This document shows positions 43,575 to 54,286 of a stretch of 64,000 nucleotides of DNA, piece by piece (within the stretch, counting starts at the first letter, position 1; every line of letters begins with the position of its first letter). Position numbers and translations under genes: made by a program. The DNA comes from Diospyros lotus (taxonomy: Eukaryota > Streptophyta > Magnoliopsida > Ericales > Ebenaceae): positions 41,998,328-42,062,327 of the forward strand of contig NC_068340.1 of NCBI RefSeq assembly GCF_014633365.1, given 5' to 3'. The notes beneath the pieces are model-generated. The model searched no databases, had not been told where the DNA came from, and saw only the letters and a program-made list of their open reading frames with translations.

Positions 43575-45381
43575 TGTGACACCCCGGCCCCACTATTGAG
43601 TGTCACTGTAATCCAAGGTTTACATCAAGAAGTTGTATTCCAGAGGCTGGCTATGTCCTAATAAGCAGGGGAATAAAATAATGTGAGCGCCTTGGGTGGG
43701 GTCTAGACTTCACCGCCTCTAGCCATCGAGAACTTGAGGCCTAAGACTCACAAGCAGCGGAAGAACACTCGAGTCTCGTATCTAACATCTGTCTTATAAG
43801 TAGATTAATAAGCTACAATTTAGATATATTTTAGCTTACCCATACAAAGTGTCCATTATTATATTAAAAAAATAAATCCAACTAACAAGTATAGACGACA
43901 TTCAATACAACTATTAAATAATATAATTACAAGCCACTCGACCCGTATTCCTATCATGAATTTCCATTCTCATCATCCGATTGGTCGTCAACATACATCG
44001 TTTTTCTCTTACCGGACCCCGAGCCATCCGTGTGGTTAGTGGGGATAGATAGGTGAGTCTTGAAACTCAATAAAGGTAATATGTAAAGCAATAAATTGAT
44101 AAACATGACATTATAGATAAATATGAAGTGCTACGTGCATGCAAGTCTGTCCACCTCACCTATCTCAGGCTCTTGGTGCCCTTAGCGGTTCTTTCTAAGA
44201 CTCTATCTCGAGACTTTCACGGTTAGAAATCCACAACCCTATGTCATGACAAAGTAATTTATACATAGAGCATATTAAACTCTTACTTTGAAATACGTAT
44301 CGCCTTATGACTCGTTAGACATATTGTCGACGCACCCAAAATTTCCTTAACAAAACATTGTAACGTAAGGTCAAGGAACTAATTTAACACCATAAACTAA
44401 ATCCACTAAACTATTTTGCTACCAAATCCACTAAATTAGCCAATTCATTAATTGACTAATTCTCCAAATTAACTAATTTAAACATAGTCCATTAGCTAAT
44501 TTAAACAAACAATTTGTTCTTTAAAATGCTTTCAAGGAAAGCATTATCGCACATCCACCTTAAGCAAACCATCCAAGCAATCAAAAGCACTCGAAATCTC
44601 TCAAACGCTCTCAAATAAAGCATCCAAGCAATCCGAGACTCTCGAATTATTATTGCACATCCACCGAAGAGTTATATGACAAGGGAAGAAAAGTTTTTCC
44701 AGTCTTCTACGACAAATCCAAACTTCTCCATTTGAGATTACAAATTTATTTATTTATTTAAATATTATTGATTTGTATAATTTGTTCTTAATTGTTTATT
44801 TGTGTCCAAGTGTGGGCAAATTATTTATAACATTTAAATTATCATTGTAAATTGTATAGGTTTCCTAGAACCATTAGAATTTAGGTAAATCTAGTTTCTA
44901 AGGTAAGCTAGGAAAAAAATCTTGGTGTAGTGGTTGCCTAGAACCCATTGTAATCTAGGTGTGTATCTAGTTTTCAAGGTGAGTTAATGTGAAAACCTTG
45001 GTGAAATTATTTTAAGTGGAACCCCAATGGTGGTTAGACTTGGGAAGGTGGATTAAGTGCATGTGAAAACACCGAACAACTATAAATTGTGTTGTGCCTC
45101 ATTATATTTATTTTTGTTATATTTTGTGGCTTACATTTATTATTAATCTCAAATATAATTTCTTATATTTATCAAATATATATTTTTCAATAAAATTATG
45201 AATCAAGAATATTTATTAAAATTGAGAAAAAATTTAATCACTCAATTCACCCCCCTCTTGAGTGGTCATACTCTAAGGGACCAACATTATTAATTTTTTT
45301 TCTCCAGTAAATTCCACAAATTCACAAGTAAATTTAAATTTTGGGATTAATTACTATTATTTCAAAATACGAGACGTCACA
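43575..45381 (+). mobile_element. Solo gypsy-type LTR (layer 3), 1.8 kb
   Basis: It starts TGTGACACCCCGGCCCC, a start typical of long gypsy LTRs, and ends ACGAGACGTCACA. Exact target duplication CAATG is found at 43570-43574 and 45382-45386. It has no coding domain and no second LTR. An inner insertion (44770-45286) is likely; without it the LTR is ~1.29 kb. Confidence 0.75.
44770..45286 (+). mobile_element. Possible solo copia LTR (layer 4)
   Basis: TTATT lies on both sides (44765-44769, 45287-45291). The segment begins (T)GATTTGTATAATTTG and ends with CAATTCACCCCCCTCTTGAG...GGGACCAACA, a typical copia LTR end. The target match is AT-only and the first base is ambiguous, so support is moderate. 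Confidence 0.4.
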
Positions 45382-46621
45382 CAATGCTTGAAAGATATAA
45401 AACAAAGATACAAAATGACACAAGAGATTTATAGTGGTTCGGCTAAACCTATTCTACTCCATTATCTTAACTCCCCACTAAAAATTTTCAAATCCACTAA
45501 AATCTCATATTTTACCAAATAGGCCATCTATCATCAATCGCTAGGAAATATAATCTCTTACTAATAACTCGGTAGGCCCTCTAGCACAACCACTAATAAT
45601 TACAAGAATGAATTACAAATAGAAGATCTAAGAGTTGACACTCTTAATTATAATGTCTCTCAAATGAAAATACAAAAACTAAAACAAATTAATACAAATG
45701 ATATCTATAACATTTTGAGAGAAAAATGAAAGCTTAAGCATTAATGAGAAGAATTAATACAATAAAATAGATCTTAACACTTCATTTCTATTCATTAGTT
45801 TTCTCTAGTGCATCCATGGGTTGTATTTATGAACTTCTCTCGAGCTTGAAGAAAAACTACTTGTTTATAATTGTTATAGCTTGTAAAAACTAGCCATTAC
45901 AAAATGTCAGTGAAGGAAACTGGTCAACAGTTTTTCTCGACAATTTTGAAGCACACATTTGGCTTTGGCAAATGGTCGACTTGTTTACAAAAGAGGTCAA
46001 CTTCTTTCAACAAACGGTCGACAGTTTGAAGCAATAACTCGACAGTTTTACAAAAAAGTCAACGCTATACCAACACAGTTGATTGAAAGTAAACTTAAAT
46101 CAAAACAACATATAGCATAAAAAAATGCTTATCAATAATTCATAGAGACTGTCGATTGTTTTTACTGAAAGACTTAAAATGGTCAACAGATTCACTAAAT
46201 CGGTTGACGTTTTTTTCTTACTTAACAACCCAAAAATCAAAAGCACAAAATGGTCGACAGATACACTAACATGATCAAAAATTTTGGCTTCAAAAAGAGT
46301 GTTCATGATGAAGAAAATATTTTGACACTCTTACACATTTGTGTTGTTTTTTGTTTCCTAATAAGGCTCGAGGCTATGGTGATTTTTCTAGTGGGTTTTA
46401 TCTTTATAGGTTTAAGCTCGAGATTGAAAAACCCAATTTTGTCACCACTTTTAGGCAGCCCATTTTAGAAGTCGGGCCACAAACCTACTCCTCACTTTAG
46501 AGGAGAAATGGGCCTTGGTCCATTTGCTCAAGTGGGGGGAAGCCCATTTATCTTAGCCCTTTAACCCTCATATAAAAGGGCACTCTTTGGCCTTCCTTTT
46601 GGCGTCTCCTTTTCTCGTGGC

Positions 46622-46664
46622 CGAACCCTAGCCCCCTCCTCTCTCTCTCTCTCTCTCTCTCTCT
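46622..46664. repeat. (CT)n microsatellite
   Basis: About 20 CT units just downstream of the TATA-like sequence of the layer-1 LTR. Confidence 0.7.
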
Positions 46665-47218
46665 CGTGTTTCCTTTCTTGGCTGATAGGCACTGATCCAT
46701 ATCTCTTTCCTTGTTCATCTGATTGTGATATGAGTCTCCTTGCCTTCTATGGTTGATCCATCCTTCCATGTGTGCAGGCCTTTCCTTGTGTGTGAAAGGC
46801 AGTCCATTGATGTCGCTTGAAACCTCTACATATTCGAGACTGAGGTATTCTTTTCGGGTAAGCTTTCTTTCTTTGCTTTGTGTTTTCTACCCTCCGTCTT
46901 TGTGACCGATTTACCTTGTGTGGTAACCTACTGTGTGTGGTTTTGATCGTTTGGGTGAGAAAGAGGGTTTCATTTTGAGTTCAGCCGAGAGGTGTTGGGG
47001 CTTTTCTGGGCTTATGATTTGAGAGCTTCGTTTGTGGCTTATGGTTTCTATTCGTTGGCGTTACCAAAAGTGGTGATCGGTTCTTTCATATCTGAGCCTT
47101 GAACGTTATTTAACAGGGAGTCTTCATTCTGTTTCTTGCGTTCTTTATTTTGATCTAAACCTGGTTTGATTTTATTGCACTAACCCTTTCTGTTTTGAAG
47201 TTTTTTTCCCACAACAAT

Positions 47219-47231
47219 TGGTATCAGAGCC
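47219..47231 (+). other. Primer-binding site (tRNA-iMet) of layer-1 copia
   Basis: TGGTATCAGAGCC is a perfect match to the plant tRNA-iMet complement, two bases after the LTR end ACAACA. Confidence 0.85.
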
Positions 47232-47846
47232 TTGTTTGGCTCCTGGGTAGTGTCTTGTTTGAATCAGATCTGAAAAGCCCCATCATTTTTAGATCCGATT
47301 TTACGATAAGTGATTTCCATATAAGATCTAATGATCTTGGTTCGATTGCTCCTTGTAGTGAGTTAGGTCGAAAGAACCCTAGCTAGATCCTGATCCAACA
47401 AGTCGCAAGTCATTTCCCTGAGCAACACGTGGCTACTCACTCGTCTGCTGACCAGCGACGCATGAGCTTGCAGGCGACAGCGCGTGGAGGTCGGGGTGCC
47501 CCTCTTCTGTTCCAAATCTGTACTGGTAATCTCTGTGGTTTTAAATTCTGTGTGTTCTTTTTTTCCAGCAATTAGCAAACCATTGTGCATGTAGGGGTGA
47601 CCATTAGGTTTGGGGGTTATCTTGTGGTGGTAACCATTGCTTGTTGCTAGATTTAGGATTATCTGTGATTTTCTTGTGTTAGCATAACCTGTTTTGGAAC
47701 TGTTAAATCTTGCTTAAGAAAATCAGTGATATTGTATTGTGTGTGAAATTTGCCTTAGTTAATCCTATCTGTTAGGTTGAAATTGAAATTCTAAAATTCT
47801 ATCAGATTATTCTGTTTGTGCGTGTTAAGCATATTTCTGTGTGAAC

Positions 47847-47958
47847 ATGTCTACACATCACTTTGAATTGAGGGTTTTGAATGAGAAGGGGGATTTATCA
47901 ATTTGACAACAAAAAATGAGAGAAATTTTGGTACAACAGAAAGTTTCTAAAGCCTTAA
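47847..47958 (+). pseudogene. copia gag N-terminal remnant
   Basis: From the ATG at 47847: MSTHHFELRVLNEKGDLSI, then TGA at 47904-47906 where copia gag normally has Trp, then QQKMREILVQQKVSKALK. The pattern ...W(Q)xxMRxxLVQQxxxKAL is a copia gag start. It is followed by more stops and no further gag. Confidence 0.6.
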
Positions 47959-48341
47959 AAGTATAAGTCGATTCATCAACCTCAATTTTTTGTTCAACAT
48001 ATGATTCAGGGTATTTAATCATTATCTCTTTTTTTCCCAAATTTTGATGGAATATTAATAATATGTTTTCTCTTTTAAAATATTTTACTTAATTTTTTCC
48101 ATTCAAGCACCAGTAAAATAGGAAAGATGTGTCTTTGATGGATCAACCATTATTGAACTTAGTCGGCTGAAACTCAAAACAATTCATGCTATACAGCCAC
48201 TTTATGATCACACTACCAGCTCTTTCACATTAATCCTTCCAAATTGCAGAAAACCAACCACAAACAGTACACAAAATGGTATAGAAAAGCAATTGTTTTA
48301 TTTTCTAGGCATTTTTTAACTCGATTGAGCTAAAATTTGTG

Positions 48342-49592
48342 TCATTTATCGAGACGACGAGGACTTGTTAATGCCGGCAACTCTTGGGCCTCAACGAAGA
48401 CGTTGAACCAAAAATTCATGTCATCACTGGTGATATTGAAATGGCCACTATCATGAACAATATTCCTGCAGCCTGTAGAATCCGCAGAAGAAGGCATTAA
48501 CCGAAGCCTTGGATCCATAAACTTGGCGGCCATGAAAGAGTTCTTTGTTGCTCGCATTTCATCATCACTGGAAGAACTTGAATGGTGAATATTGTTCTGA
48601 TGATGATTCTGATGACGATGATCATCATCATCAACAAGCTTTCGTGTAGAGATATTCTGATCATGGCTTGAGAAATTCATGGCAGGCCCAGCAGACCTCC
48701 TTGTGGCTGCGAAGCAAATGGGAATTTGACGAATGGATTGCTGATGATAGTCATGATTTATGGTGCTTGATGAGTGAGCCGCTGCCCCCGCAAGTTTCGT
48801 GAGCTTTTTCTTCAGCCGAGTGTTCCAGAAGTTCTTGATCTCGTTGTCTGTTCTTCCTGGCAATTTGGCCGCAATGGCAGACCATCTGGCCAAACCAAAT
48901 TTACAAACACCTCATTAGTGTCAATACCATTAATTGCTTGTCGAATAATTATATCTTAATGCATATTTGATATTTCATTTTGCTGCAATGATCGAACAAA
49001 ATTGGGTTCTCGTGTCTTCTATGGTTGGTTTAATGGTGTCTGGGTCACATAATAGAGTGGTAGGGTTTGCTGCCGGTTGGGCTTATAATTAACTTAGTGC
49101 AGTGCAGTGTAGGGTAGTGTACCTACTCTTTCGAACAACTTAAAAATGGCGTTATTGGGTTATGCTCAAATCATGCATATATATATGCATGCAGATGCAG
49201 TATGAATTATATAATATTGGATCAAGAGTGAGAACCTGTTTCCAAGAAGTTGATGGAGCTTGATAATGGTGTCTTCTTCTTCCTTACTGAAGTTCCCTCG
49301 CTTAATGCCAGGCCTCAAGTAATTCGTCCATCGAAGCCTGCAACTCTTTCCACACCTCAACAGACCTACACACACACACACATATTTATATGTATGAACA
49401 GGAAATAAAGCACTTGGAAACTGAAACTGATTATCGATCCATCTTGTTAATCAATTAATTACCTGCTTGTTTCGGCAGTGCCCTCCAGTTGCCATGGCCA
49501 AATCTCTGGATGTAAGAGATCAGAATCTGATCTTCTTCAGGCGTCCATGGCCCCTTCTTCAGCCCCATCTTCTCGCAGCAAGGAGTCCTCAT
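48342..49592 (-). CDS. R2R3-MYB transcription factor, 3 exons
   Basis: Exons (- strand): 49592-49463, 49365-49236, 48885-48342; GT-AG borders, 804 nt, 267 aa. The start reads [16 protein letters not shown], close to the standard MYB N-terminus (MGR.PCCEK). R2 spans ~13-64 with Trp16, 36, 56. R3 spans ~65-115 with Phe69 replacing the first Trp (usual in R2R3), Trp88 and Trp107. The intron positions are the typical ones of the family. The C-terminal region is His/Asn/Ser-rich ([16 protein letters not shown]) and ends near [16 protein letters not shown], a motif like the conserved C-terminal motif in some stress/phenylpropanoid MYBs. Subgroup not assigned with confidence (2 or 3 suspected). Nuclear DNA-binding regulator; targets unknown. 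Confidence 0.9.
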
Positions 49593-49611
49593 CTCTCTCT
49601 CTCTCTCTCTA
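49591..49611. repeat. (CT)n microsatellite in MYB leader
   Basis: About ten CT units end at the MYB start codon; on the sense strand this is a GA-rich 5' leader. Confidence 0.7.
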
Positions 49612-50284
49612 AGCTGCTTCCTTCAAGTTTCAAGAGAGATCAGAGGAAGGCCACACACCCATCTCTTAAAACAATATTAAAACGTGATTTTCATTTGTGG
49701 GAACCAGTGATGAGACGGGACAGGGGGGAGGGGGGGGGGCATTGAAGATTTGATCAGCCGTCATGATTTGATTTGGACGATGATTTGTCACACGTCAGTG
49801 GGCACAAGCTCACCCATACATGCTTCCTCGAAATAGCTTCATGTTTTGTACCCACAAAATTAAACCTTTTTGGTTGGCTCTCAACGGTCAAAAAGAACGT
49901 GCGCCCGCCACAGCAAGAATCATGTATGAAGCCATATGTATCCAGCCGCCACTCGGGATAATCTCTGTTTCTACCGACGGTTCTCGAATAAATTGCATTT
50001 CAACCCCTATGATTTGAGCTATTTCTAGTGAGATTCTTATGGTCTTAATTAAAACGTCTAATTGAAACTTGCAAGGACTCCATTTGTTAAATCAATATAT
50101 AGTCCACATATGTTGTATTTATTGTTGGATTTAAATTATGAAAAATTAATGAACTTATAAGAAATATGTGTAAAAATGATCAAAATCAGATGGTCTTGGT
50201 GGAATAATTTAGAGTAAAATCAAATAAACTTGAAAGTTTTTGCTCAATTAAGGGTCTCTATGCATATAAAGAAAACAAACTAGT
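49612..50284. other. MYB upstream region
   Basis: Contains a G/C homopolymer-rich patch at ~49718-49740 and otherwise AT-rich DNA. No convincing TATA box or other gene was identified. Confidence 0.4.
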
Positions 50285-50289
50285 GTTGT

Positions 50290-51002
50290 TGTCGTAATAT
50301 AACAATTGAAATTTGTTTGTTTTGAAAAAACTCAGCAAAAAGTCGATATGTGTAGAAGAAAGAACAATGTTACTCGAAAGAGCTCATCCGAAGAGTCACT
50401 CCGAAAAGATCTTTCAAGGAAACTACGAAAGAATTTTCTAAAGGTGTTTTCGGGAGAGTTTCTGGTCTTTCGATTTGCAAGGCAGAAAATAGTCAGAAAG
50501 TATATTGGGATTTTTCATGCGCAGACTCTCCAATACTTAAGTTAAACACCACGATACTAAAATGGTTATGCAGATGTATTGCAATGCAGATGATACATTT
50601 GAAAGAGTAAAAACTGTTTAAAATAGGTATGCACGAAGAAGTTAGGGAAAGCCTTTGAGTTTGTCGAAAGAATCCAAAATGTGAAGGGTTGGGGGATATT
50701 TATACCCCTCGATTAATGGTTGGGACATATGGCACAACCTTTTGGATAAGGGGTGTTTGGTTGTGACTAAGTTAGGCTTCGGAAATACCAAGCCTTTGAA
50801 GAAGCAGGTACTTAAAAGGTCTTCGAAAAGAGTACTTGGATCTTTAGGGAAACCAGTCCCCGAAGGGTATTCAGATATTCTGGGAACAAGGTTATTAAAG
50901 ACCATTTTTGAAAAGACATTCTTTCGAGTCCAAATTGACTTTTTTAGGGGAACGCCACTAAAGGCCCTTTAGAGAAAACCTCGCATAGTATATGTTACAA
51001 CA
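50290..51002. mobile_element. Probable solo LTR
   Basis: TGTCGTAATATAAC...TATGTTACAACA, 713 bp. The terminal 8 bases form an inverted repeat with one mismatch. Flanks GTTGT (50285-50289) and ATTGT (51003-51007) match at 4 of 5. It holds a GATATTTATACCCC motif near 50696. No coding domain. Orientation not determined. Confidence 0.55.
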
Positions 51003-51849
51003 ATTGTGGTCTCCAAAAATATTTTTAAAACCATATAATATTTCTTTGCAAATGAACCAAAGTGTAGGGTCTTGGTGCAATTTATCCAAAGTTACAATTA
51101 ATACAAGACTGGTCCTTTAATTACAAAAATTATCAAAATAATTTAATTAATTAAAATTAGCAGTAGTTTTGCAGTCACAAAATTATAGATATATATATAT
51201 ATGACTGAAAATGTTAATATTTAGTAATAATTCAGCTTGAAATTTATATTAATAAACTATATATGATTTTAATTTATTAGGGAGATGCTGATATAATCGA
51301 TATTAATTAATATTTTATATTCCATATAATATTAATAATATATATTATGTATTTTATTAATAAAATAAATTGAGAAGAAAATTGGAAAAGGAAAGAGAAA
51401 AAGAAGTTCAAAGAATTCCAAATGGGTTTAGTGACTGACACGGCATCCGCATGCTTAACCAATAATCACCAATTTATATGCTTCATTATATAATTAATGC
51501 TGCCGCCCCTCATTACATATTTAATATTTAATTAATTTCTTCCATTTTGTACCAAATTCTTATAGTTTTATCACACCCTTCTTTAAATCTAAATGTGATA
51601 AATATATCTTATCTTAAAAATGCTTAAAATGTGATGATTAGACCCCTCTTCCTCTTTATTAATTAATAAAAATAAAAAGAACTAAAGCCTCAATAATTCT
51701 TTTAACATTTTTTTGTGTCTTATTTAGATATTTAATTGTGACATTTTAAATAATAATTATGAATATTATTAAAAATTATCCTTAATTAAGATAATTTAAT
51801 TATTAATCAAATCTAATCGCAAGGCAATTAATTAATTAATTAATATGAT

Positions 51850-52044
51850 ATGTTAGTCAAAATGGTACTTAATTGCAAAGCTTTCCATGGCAATGAAGAC
51901 TTTTTTGTTAGAAAAGGTGGCAGTGGAAGACCTTTTAGGGTTCAAGATTTTCAATGCAAATCCCATGCTTTAGCCGACATTAGATTTGGCCAAGAAAAAG
52001 CTTCCTTCCTCAACCATGGATCCACTACTTTGCTTACAAACTAA
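51850..52044 (+). CDS. Small ORF of unknown nature (64 codons)
   Basis: It stands out as a GC-balanced island in AT-rich DNA; codon 5 is a second Met. The predicted peptide is MLVKMVLNCKAFHGNE..., with two Cys and no recognised domain, signal peptide or membrane segment. It could be a small gene, an exon of an unseen gene, or a captured gene fragment. Very low certainty. Confidence 0.2.
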   Translation: MLVKMVLNCKAFHGNEDFFVRKGGSGRPFRVQDFQCKSHALADIRFGQEKASFLNHGSTTLLTN

Positions 52045-52079
52045 GCTTGGTGTCTTGTGGTGTCAACTCAATATATCTT

Positions 52080-52510
52080 AATTTCATATCATCCACATAT
52101 CATCATCTATGCGTGAGAGAGAGAGTATTTTAATTAATAGTTTTGATTAAAGATCAGGTCAAATAGTTTAAAAAAATCAGAATATATAGAGTAACAAAAG
52201 AAAATATATACATATATAAATCTTAATTTTATATGATCGGTCTATTATCCATACAAGAATGATTATATAATTCTTATTATTTGTTTTAATTAATAATATT
52301 CATTAAAGATCGAGTAAAACAATCAAACAAATCGAAAGATATAAGGTAATAAAATAAAATATATACATATATATATATATATATCTTAAATTCATATGAT
52401 TGATTTATCATCTATATAGAGTATATAATTCTTATTGTTTGTTTTAACTAATAATATGTATTAAAAATTAAGTAGAACAGTCGAACAAATCAGAAGATAC
52501 AGAGTATGTT
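52080..52510. repeat. AT-rich tandem repeat, period ~157 bp
   Basis: The block AAAGATC(A/G)(G)GT..AAA.A.TCAAA...ATCAGAA recurs at ~52149, 52305 and 52463. ATATATCTTAAxTTCATATxATC recurs at ~52072, 52220 and 52388. Two full units and partial outer units, with TA microsatellite runs inside (~52364-52392). Confidence 0.6.
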
Positions 52511-54238
52511 AAAAAAATAGTGATCGGTAAAGAATTATTACCATAGGTGTGATAAAGAAGTAGTGTTGATGTTTTGATCTCTATGAAAGAATTAATCTCA
52601 ATAGTCCAAAAGCTAATGATCCGAAGAGAAGTTTTGTTTGCATTGAAGAGAACTAGTGATGTTTGTGTTATTTAAATATTTAATTTTCATAAATATTTTG
52701 TATTGATGTCTTTTATTATATGTCACATTAAACCGAAATATATTAGACATTAAGATAAAAGTGTCACTAAAAGTATCAAATCCGAGTGTTTAAGTAGCCT
52801 TTTCATTAATATAATATTTATTTATTTTTATTAAATTTCTAGTTAATTTTATAATTTCGTATCTAAATCATTTTTAACCTAACAGAAATATATAATATTT
52901 ATTTATTTTTATTAATATAACATTTTGACTATTTTTCAAAATTTTTCTCTATAAAAATTTAAACTTTAGGTAGGTTTTTGTTAAGTTCAAAAAAATTCAA
53001 GTATATTTCTGAAAGATTAATAGAAAATTTAATGAAAATTATATATTATAGTAAATCTCAAGTATGTTACTATAATTATCTCAAAGTTTTTCTATTAAGC
53101 TCTTAAATTACAAATTATGAACAATTAATTTACGTAAAATAAATAAAATCAACATTAAGTTGAAAAAGTCCTACAAATGATAAGATTTGAACTCAAACCC
53201 TAAGATTTCAGTCTCAATCTTTGCTACGAGGCCAAGACATCATTGACCTAGTGAAAAAGATATAAAAAAGTTCTAAACTTATGTGACAATCATATTGTCA
53301 CTTAATGATCAAATTTAGTAGAATTAAATAGTAATTTAAAATTAAAATGAAATGAAAAGTTAGAAACCTTAAAAATTGAATCTAAATTCAAAAGTAAGAT
53401 AAAAAATAAATATTTTTTAAGTAATTTGTTCGAACAAAGTTAATTAATTAACTAATATAAGTTGGCAATAAATAATTTTCCAATATCCAAATCAGATAGC
53501 AATTATAAGAAGATAAAAGTTGGGAAAATAGTAAAGGGTATTGCTGGTAAGAATTTATTTTATATAAATACAATATTTGTTACAAAAATTTATAATTTTT
53601 AATAACTTATAGTGCACGAAAATGTTTTGAGAGTGTCGTTTTAATATTTTGATAAAGAAACATTAAAAAATATTTATGAGTCATTTTTATAATTTTAGAA
53701 ATATTTTAGGGTTATTTTATAATATTAAAAAAAATATCAAAATTAGAAATACATTTCTGTCCACAAAGTGTTTAGTGACGAATTTTTTTTTATATTATAT
53801 AATATAAAAATATAGAAGAATTTTTTATATTATATATTGTAATATTAATATATAATATAAAATAATATAATATATTAGTTTTTAATATATAATTTTCTAT
53901 ATTAAAAATTATATTTATAAAAAAATCCCTATACTTTTTTATTTACATGTTTTTTTCTGTATTTTTATTTTTTATAAAAAAATATTATTTTTTATTTTTA
54001 TTTTCGTTCAATTTAATTTATAAGTAAAGAAATTATAATTTCGTTTGAAATTATTATTTTAATACTATTATTTATCAATTATTAAAAACTGCTTTACTTA
54101 TCAATAATTAGTTTATAGGTGAAGATATTATTTTTGAAAATTGCTTTCCTATTCCTCGTTGGAGTCGAATTGGTGAAGTTGGAGACTATAAGACTCGCGT
54201 CGCTCCAGTCAAGTCCACGCAGTTCTTCAAGATTCCAG

Positions 54239-54242
<4 letters not shown>
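52511..54242. other. AT-rich intergenic region upstream of ASCH gene
   Basis: Very AT-rich, no supported ORF, RNA gene or TE boundary. Promoter of the ASCH gene should lie in the last few hundred bases. Confidence 0.4.

Positions 54243-54282
<40 letters not shown>
54243..54282 (+). repeat. (AG)20 microsatellite directly before ASCH start codon
   Basis: Perfect AG repeats run into ATGGGTAGT, forming the end of the 5' leader. GA-rich leaders can bind GAGA-type (BBR/BPC) factors in plants; here only the repeat itself is seen. Confidence 0.75.

Positions 54283-54286
<4 letters not shown>

Larger units (their letters stand above)
43429..46327 (-). mobile_element. Solo copia LTR (layer 2), split by a gypsy solo LTR
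   Basis: CTCTT occurs at 43424-43428 and 46328-46332. The - strand unit starts TGTCAAAATATTTTC and ends CAACCTAAC(A). Without the inner insertion it is ~1.09 kb. Near its end it has CAATTCAC..CTCTTTTGG, a copia LTR-end signature also seen in layer 4. A TTCATAAATACAACCC motif on the - strand near 45815-45830 may be its TATA region. The exact first base is ambiguous by one nucleotide. Confidence 0.5.
42899..48050 (+). mobile_element. 5' end of a copia element (LTR, PBS, gag start), split by nested LTRs
   Basis: Layer 1 of the nest. An LTR ends ...CCCACAACA at 47216, followed by AT and a 13-nt tRNA-iMet primer site at 47219-47231. A TATA-like CATATAAAAGG lies near 46572. The left LTR end is uncertain; TGTTGTTCG at 42899 is a candidate. 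Between 43429 and 46327 the LTR is interrupted by another LTR, with CTCTT repeated on both sides. After the primer site a leader leads to gag codons at 47847. The element then fades out near 48.05 kb without pol or a second LTR. Confidence 0.5.

Noticed and set aside
48342..48893. 183-codon MYB-like frame with its own Met at 48893
   Set aside because: It is exon 3 of the R2R3-MYB gene; the Met comes from the end of the intron. The true start is at 49592.
52364..52392. TA runs considered as an AT-rich origin or scaffold attachment site
   Set aside because: Simple repeats within a tandem array; nothing specific supports such a role.
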